Positions 61,601 through 64,000 of a stretch of 64,000 nt of DNA are shown here, piece after piece (the first letter of the stretch is position 1; each line of letters begins with the position of its first letter). Below the pieces are notes generated by a model, which was not told the DNA's origin, did not search any database, and saw nothing but the letters and a program-made list of their open reading frames with translations. The position numbers were made by a program, and so were the translations under genes. Source of the stretch: Mytilus trossulus (Eukaryota > Mollusca > Bivalvia > Mytilida > Mytilidae); the NCBI RefSeq assembly GCF_036588685.1, contig NC_086380.1, positions 34,362,692-34,426,691 on the forward strand, read 5' to 3'.

Positions 61601-62836
61601 AAAGTTTGTACTGTATATTTTTGTAGAAGCTTACCTCAATAATTTGAATGGTCTGAGGACTATAATGAAATAAAATGAGTCATCAAAGAATTCTCCCAGA
61701 AGTCCTATCACAGATGTGCCCGTTACCACAAAATCAAATCTGAAAATACAAAATTACGGGATTTAATGAAAAATACTATGTAAATTCAGAAACTGCGAGG
61801 TTTTTATTATTGCGAAAAATGCGACTGAGTTGTAGACGCAATAATTTAAACTCGCATTTTGAAATATTTATATAAATTTAACAGGATTTTTCTCAAAATC
61901 GTAAAAATTAAAATCGCATTTAAGTCTAAAATTACAAAATCGCAATAATAAATGCTCGCAATAATTTCTGAATTTACAGTATGTTAAATCTATGTATAGA
62001 AAAGGGTCAAAACTATTGTTCAGCACATTATAAACAATTACTTTTTTGTACTAGATGGCCAATTTTAAAATTGTTATTCAAGAATATGTTTAGGGAGTTG
62101 TCACATTTTCACTTCTGAGGCCTTGTTGGTCAGGTGGTAAAAAAAAGATCATCAACTGCGATCAATAGCCTGTTTGAACCAGATGCGTATGCCTCTGATA
62201 TTAACTCACAAAGATGCACCTTATCGCTAATCCCGGCTGACCTGGCTGCTTGAACTTTTGACGAATACAACAATCACTTTTCCATTGTGGCGTCAGATAT
62301 TTTGTTTTATGACGTCAAAACTTTACATGAACCTGTGTGATATCCAGTAATGGCGGACAAATAGCGATAAGGTGTATTGCCAGTGCCTGATGGTAATGGT
62401 TCTCTCTGGGTACTCTTGTTTCATTCAAAAACAAAACTGTTGTCATCAATATGAATCAAAAGAAAGCGAAAACAATAAAAAATTAAGCTGTTTTTGCATT
62501 TTCTACTTTATGTACATTCAAATTAAATGTACTAAAAGGATACAATCTAAGAATCTTAAAATCCAAACAACAGTGATAGTCCCCCCCATGTGGTGTATGT
62601 AAATCCATACACTATTATATATAATTTGTTCTCCACTTTGTTGATTATTTTTCAAAATCTGAAATCTAAAATAAGTTATTTTTATAATGAATATTTGTGA
62701 TCCATTCAGAATCCAAATGAGAATATTCAACCACACTATAAAGAACAATAGTGTATAACTTACAAATCCCATCCACTGGTGAAATAAACAGCTGGTCCCT
62801 TTCCTAGTATCTTCAATATTGCTTCTACTATATATA
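52491..62836 (-). CDS. TPCN1: Two-pore channel 1 gene, C-terminal part (eleven exons); 5' half outside the window
   Basis: Gene span of eleven exons, 340 residues, all junctions in frame. Order along the protein: end of S2 and S2-S3 linker of domain II, S3, S4 (VLRPFKLLRLFKVKERYRDV), S5 (VIILVYYFFAIIGMEMF), luminal loop with NTS and NDS glycosylation sequons, pore helix (YYYLNNFDNIL), filter (LTVVNNWFIIM), S6 (YFMLFYIVMMVVMNIVVAFI) and a cytosolic tail with DDYSLKMYSDEVKTW. Two-pore channels are endolysosomal cation channels of two six-helix domains, gated by PI(3,5)P2, voltage and NAADP-linked proteins. The VNNW filter and the SLKMY tail point to TPC1 rather than TPC2; TPC3 is less likely. 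TPC1 proteins are usually about 800 residues, so more than half lies past 64000. Confidence 0.93.
53133..53210 (-). CDS. TPCN1: TPCN1 exon: tail motif SLKMY
   Basis: 78 nt between CTATTTTAG and GTCAGT, phase 0 at both ends. It encodes TPYLYKGERFRNKDDYSLKM followed by YSDEVK, matching a conserved tail motif of TPC1. Confidence 0.88.
54421..54720. repeat. 63-67 bp tandem array (5 copies) overlapping a TPCN1 exon end
   Basis: TCACATGACTTTGATTGATT begins at 54421, 54484, 54547, 54614 and 54681. Each unit, read on the minus strand, contains GACTACATTGTCAATCAATC, then CCTGTAA, the exon end and donor of the TPCN1 exon at 54674-54795. One copy has a damaged donor (GTAATT). Confidence 0.9.
54674..54795 (-). 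CDS. TPCN1: TPCN1 exon: cytosolic tail, 3' end inside a tandem array
   Basis: 122 nt from the acceptor ATTTTACAG. It encodes HAKHTVHITISEEEQAMCEH and RYQKITGDYIVNQSKSCDIP, with donor CCT|GTAAGT; phase fits both neighbours. The last 40 or so nt and the donor belong to a repeat of 63-67 bp that recurs four more times downstream in the intron. The 3' edge is therefore the least certain splice site of the gene. Confidence 0.75.
55009..55815 (-). mobile_element. hAT-like DNA transposon, internally deleted, with intact ends
   Basis: The ends carry a perfect 13-bp terminal inverted repeat: CATACCTGTCAAC at 55009-55021 and its complement at 55803-55815. Both sides are flanked by TGGTAAAG (55001-55008 and 55816-55823), a perfect 8-bp target duplication as made by hAT transposases. 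The interior encodes a C-terminal hAT dimerisation-type segment on the minus strand (55183-55683). At 807 bp it is far shorter than an autonomous element. It lies in the TPCN1 intron between the exons at 54795 and 56346. Confidence 0.88.
55183..55683 (-). pseudogene. hAT transposase C-terminal fragment
   Basis: An open frame of about 165 residues inside the hAT-like element. The pattern LLVLPNSNADSERAFSLVKK, followed by ATKFRADL and TLCALLSCKMN, is that of the hAT C-terminal dimerisation domain. The catalytic core and DNA-binding N-terminus are missing, and there is no convincing ATG start. It is a remnant or part of a non-autonomous element. Confidence 0.8.
56346..56436 (-). CDS. TPCN1: TPCN1 exon: end of S6 and start of tail
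   Basis: 91 nt between CATTTCAG and GTAAGT. It encodes VVMNIVVAFILEQFLFRMQY (rest of S6) and a charged tail ending KDIE. The hAT-like element lies in the next intron. Confidence 0.9.
56790..57110 (+). repeat. Dispersed element with GACA/GACG tract
   Basis: Contains AAGAATGTGTCGAAAGTACA, TTGACCAAAAACTTTAACCT, GAAGCGGGACAGACAGACGG and ATAATGCCCCTCTACTATCG. Related fragments are at 25490-25700 (with a GAAC-type run at 25616-25641) and 59545-59640. Confidence 0.75.
57265..57333 (-). CDS. TPCN1: TPCN1 exon: start of domain II S6
   Basis: 69 nt between CTTTTACAG and GTAAGT, phase 0 at both ends. It encodes EGYAHHVGEWSRVYFMLFYI and VMM, leading into S6. Confidence 0.9.
58110..58515 (+). repeat. 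Repeat family D copy, abutting a TPCN1 exon
   Basis: Long copy ending TTGCCTCATTGGCAATCATA then CCACATCTTC. It stops about 30 bases from the donor of the filter exon at 58544. Confidence 0.75.
58544..58590 (-). CDS. TPCN1: TPCN1 exon: selectivity filter (47 nt)
   Basis: 47-nt exon between TATTTTCAG and GTGAGT. It encodes TLFELTVVNNWFIIM, which carries the NNW filter of domain II that sets ion selectivity in two-pore channels. Confidence 0.9.
59336..59433 (-). CDS. TPCN1: TPCN1 exon: luminal loop and pore helix
   Basis: 98 nt between AATTATTACAG and GTATGT. It encodes NTSVEAYYKHSNDSTNQM with two N-glycosylation sequons, then YYYLNNFDNILESG, the pore helix 1 region. Confidence 0.9.
59791..59880 (-). 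CDS. TPCN1: TPCN1 exon: domain II S5
   Basis: 90 nt between CTTTCAG and GTAAGT. It encodes LAIVIILVYYFFAIIGMEMF (S5), then a luminal segment ending NCC, a cysteine pair seen at this place in TPC1. Confidence 0.9.
60614..60685 (-). CDS. TPCN1: TPCN1 exon: end of S4 and S4-S5 linker
   Basis: 72 nt between GTTTGTAG and GTATAC. It encodes LFKVKERYRDVLGTLFVLFT, completing RLFK across the junction and forming the linker to S5. Confidence 0.88.
61180..61380. repeat. Hairpin element, family E, in a TPCN1 intron
   Basis: GATTATTGTTGATCGTCTCA and ACGACCAATGATAATCTGTT form the stem; the tail has TTATTGCTATTTTACCTATG. More diverged than the other two. Confidence 0.72.
61635..61739 (-). CDS. TPCN1: TPCN1 exon: domain II S3-S4
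   Basis: 105 nt between TATTTTCAG and GTAAGC. It encodes FDFVVTGTSVIGLLGEFF (S3) and FYFIIVLRPFKLL, the start of the domain II voltage-sensing S4 with its arginine and lysine. Phases agree with both neighbours. Confidence 0.9.
61775..61985. repeat. MITE-like element with long terminal inverted repeats
   Basis: Left TGTAAATTCAGAAACTGCGA and TTTTTATTATTGCGA; right, complemented, CTGTAAATTCAGAAATTATT and GCGAGCATTTATTATTGCGA. About 200 bp, no coding frame, in a TPCN1 intron beside the S3-S4 exon. Confidence 0.7.
62215..62380. repeat. MITE-like element with CACCTTATCGCT ends
   Basis: CACCTTATCGCTA near 62217 and TAGCGATAAGGTG near 62362 are inverted copies. The interior (TGTGGCGTCAGATATTTTGT, ATGACGTCAAAACTTTA) resembles 30980-31045. 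Confidence 0.65.
62764..62836 (-). CDS. TPCN1: TPCN1 exon: domain II S2-S3 linker
   Basis: 73 nt between the acceptor GTTTTCAG and donor GTAAGT. It encodes YIVEAILKILGKGPAVYFTS followed by GWDL, the family's S2 end and linker. It enters in phase 1, so a further exon must lie upstream, outside or at the edge of the window; I found none up to 64000. Confidence 0.88.
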
Positions 62837-62839
62837 CTG

Positions 62840-64000
62840 AAAACAAATGAAAATTTACACTGCATAAATATTTCTCTTATTGTCATTCTGAATTTCAACT
62901 GTTTTATGGAATTTTTTTGTCAAGCTGCTGAAAGCAAATATAGCACTATATTTTTTTATAGTGATCAAAAATAAAGATAGTTTAATATTTTGATTTCTCA
63001 TGGTTTGTTTATCATTTTATAGGAAATAAAACAGTTTTGATTTTAACTTCAGGAATACTGTATATCTGGCTATTTAGTAGGGTGCCCAATCAACAAATTT
63101 TATCGATTTGCCTTAACGGAATAACATACGGCTATATTTTATATCATTGGAAAGAGGAGAACAAGCCTCATCGAAATAGCGTTGTCGTCGTTGTCTGCCG
63201 TGGTCACGTTTTTTTTAAAATCAGGGTCAAAGGTCAAAGCAAAAAATCAAGAAAAATGCACAGTCACATTTAGATAGTTTGTTTCTCCTACAAATATGCG
63301 TTTTGAGCAAAATAAAAACAATCAATTTATAGAAAAATATCTTTTGTATCTACATGTAGAACTTGTTTTATATTTTTATCGCCAAAAATGACTTTAGACT
63401 GACTTTTTGGCATATAGAGTGCAAATTTGAAATTTTCAATAAGCTGTTAAAAAGAGGTGACCTTGACCTATTTAAATTTCTAAATTTGATTTTTTTGTAT
63501 TCAATTCGGTACAAGTACCATCTAAAGATGTTTTTAAGATCTTAACTTTAATTATTTGTCGAAAAAATAATTGTGATTTTCACGTCTTTTGATAGTAAGG
63601 TGTTCGTCAATTTCTAGGAAAAAATCAACTTTCTGTTATTGGGTGTTAAAGAGTATACATAAATGATTTGTTTCGAAATTAATGTCGAATTTGGTTGAAT
63701 ATAAAGCTCTATGTATAGCTTTGCTTTAAGAAGTACAAATTACTGCAAACAGAGAAAAAGGGGGAGGGTAAAAGTTTTGACAACAAAACATGTGATTAGA
63801 AACAGGTAAAACACCCTATCCTACATACACAGATGACCAAATGAGCAACAATTGGCTATAATGTTTATAAGTATTCCAAAAATATAATAAGGGAGAGGGT
63901 TATATACAGCACCGATGTATTTTACAAACAATTGCAAACACAATAGGCGTGAGAAACCAAAGGAACATTAAAAACTTATAAAATGAAGACTTCAGTATGG
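62840..64000. other. TPCN1 intron up to the right edge
   Basis: Upstream of the first TPCN1 exon seen. It contains GGTCAAAGGTCAAAG and GAGGTGACCTTGACCT motifs as in the 26860 element, but no exon that would fit domain II S1-S2. Confidence 0.5.

Noticed and set aside
62130-62200. Possible tRNA-like segment (GGTCAGGTGGTA ... GTTTGAACC)
   Set aside because: A-box and B-box like words are present, but no cloverleaf can be drawn and there is no terminator.
1-64000. CRISPR array, bacterial operon or phage features
   Set aside because: No spaced identical repeats of CRISPR type. Gene structure with GT/AG introns shows a eukaryotic chromosome.

Overview
This 64 kb window looks like nuclear DNA of a bivalve mollusc, most likely a mussel of the Mytilus type. 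It is AT-rich, its genes are split into short exons by long introns, and the introns and spacers are packed with dispersed repeat families, short hairpin elements and simple repeats. The repeat phrasing (for example the GACGAAACGCGCGTCTGGC block) resembles Mytilus repeats as I remember them, so the genus is an inference. I see no operons, ribosome binding sites, CRISPR arrays, rRNA or tRNA genes.

Five gene loci can be supported by splice sites, matching intron phases and family motifs. (1) About 6.9-16.0 kb, minus strand: a secreted protein with an endonuclease/exonuclease/phosphatase (EEP) fold. Five exons join in frame; the last catalytic motif (SDH) was not found. (2) 27.7-32.0 kb, minus: an intact two-exon vanin/biotinidase-like (pantetheinase) gene of 513 codons with signal peptide, Glu-Lys-Cys nitrilase triad and a hydrophobic C-terminus. 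(3) 33.8-36.5 kb, minus: a tandem copy of that gene broken by an 11-nt deletion, a nonsense codon and a 2-nt insertion. (4) About 42.6-48.95 kb, plus: a C-type lectin domain gene with QPS and WGD in place of the usual sugar-binding motifs and a Cys-rich tail; a dead copy of its main exon lies upstream at 41.0 kb. (5) 52.5-62.8 kb, minus: the last eleven exons of a two-pore channel 1 (TPCN1) gene, covering domain II from the S2-S3 region through the pore and S6 to the stop. The 5' half lies beyond the right edge.

Mobile DNA includes a 5'-truncated, decayed non-LTR retrotransposon (21.7-24.2 kb) with a trinucleotide tail, and an 807-bp hAT-like transposon (55009-55815) with 13-bp terminal inverted repeats and a perfect 8-bp target duplication inside a TPCN1 intron. 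There are at least ten dispersed or foldback families. The vanin flanks form at least three diverged copies of one block, and the LINE sits inside one of them; the lectin locus also shows a local duplication. The most unusual structure is a five-copy tandem array of 63-67 bp that contains the 3' end of a TPCN1 exon with its splice donor.

I found no undescribed multi-gene system. The loci look functionally unrelated, apart from the local duplications. All coordinates were read by eye. Exon edges come from GT/AG sites plus frame agreement. Repeat edges are approximate.
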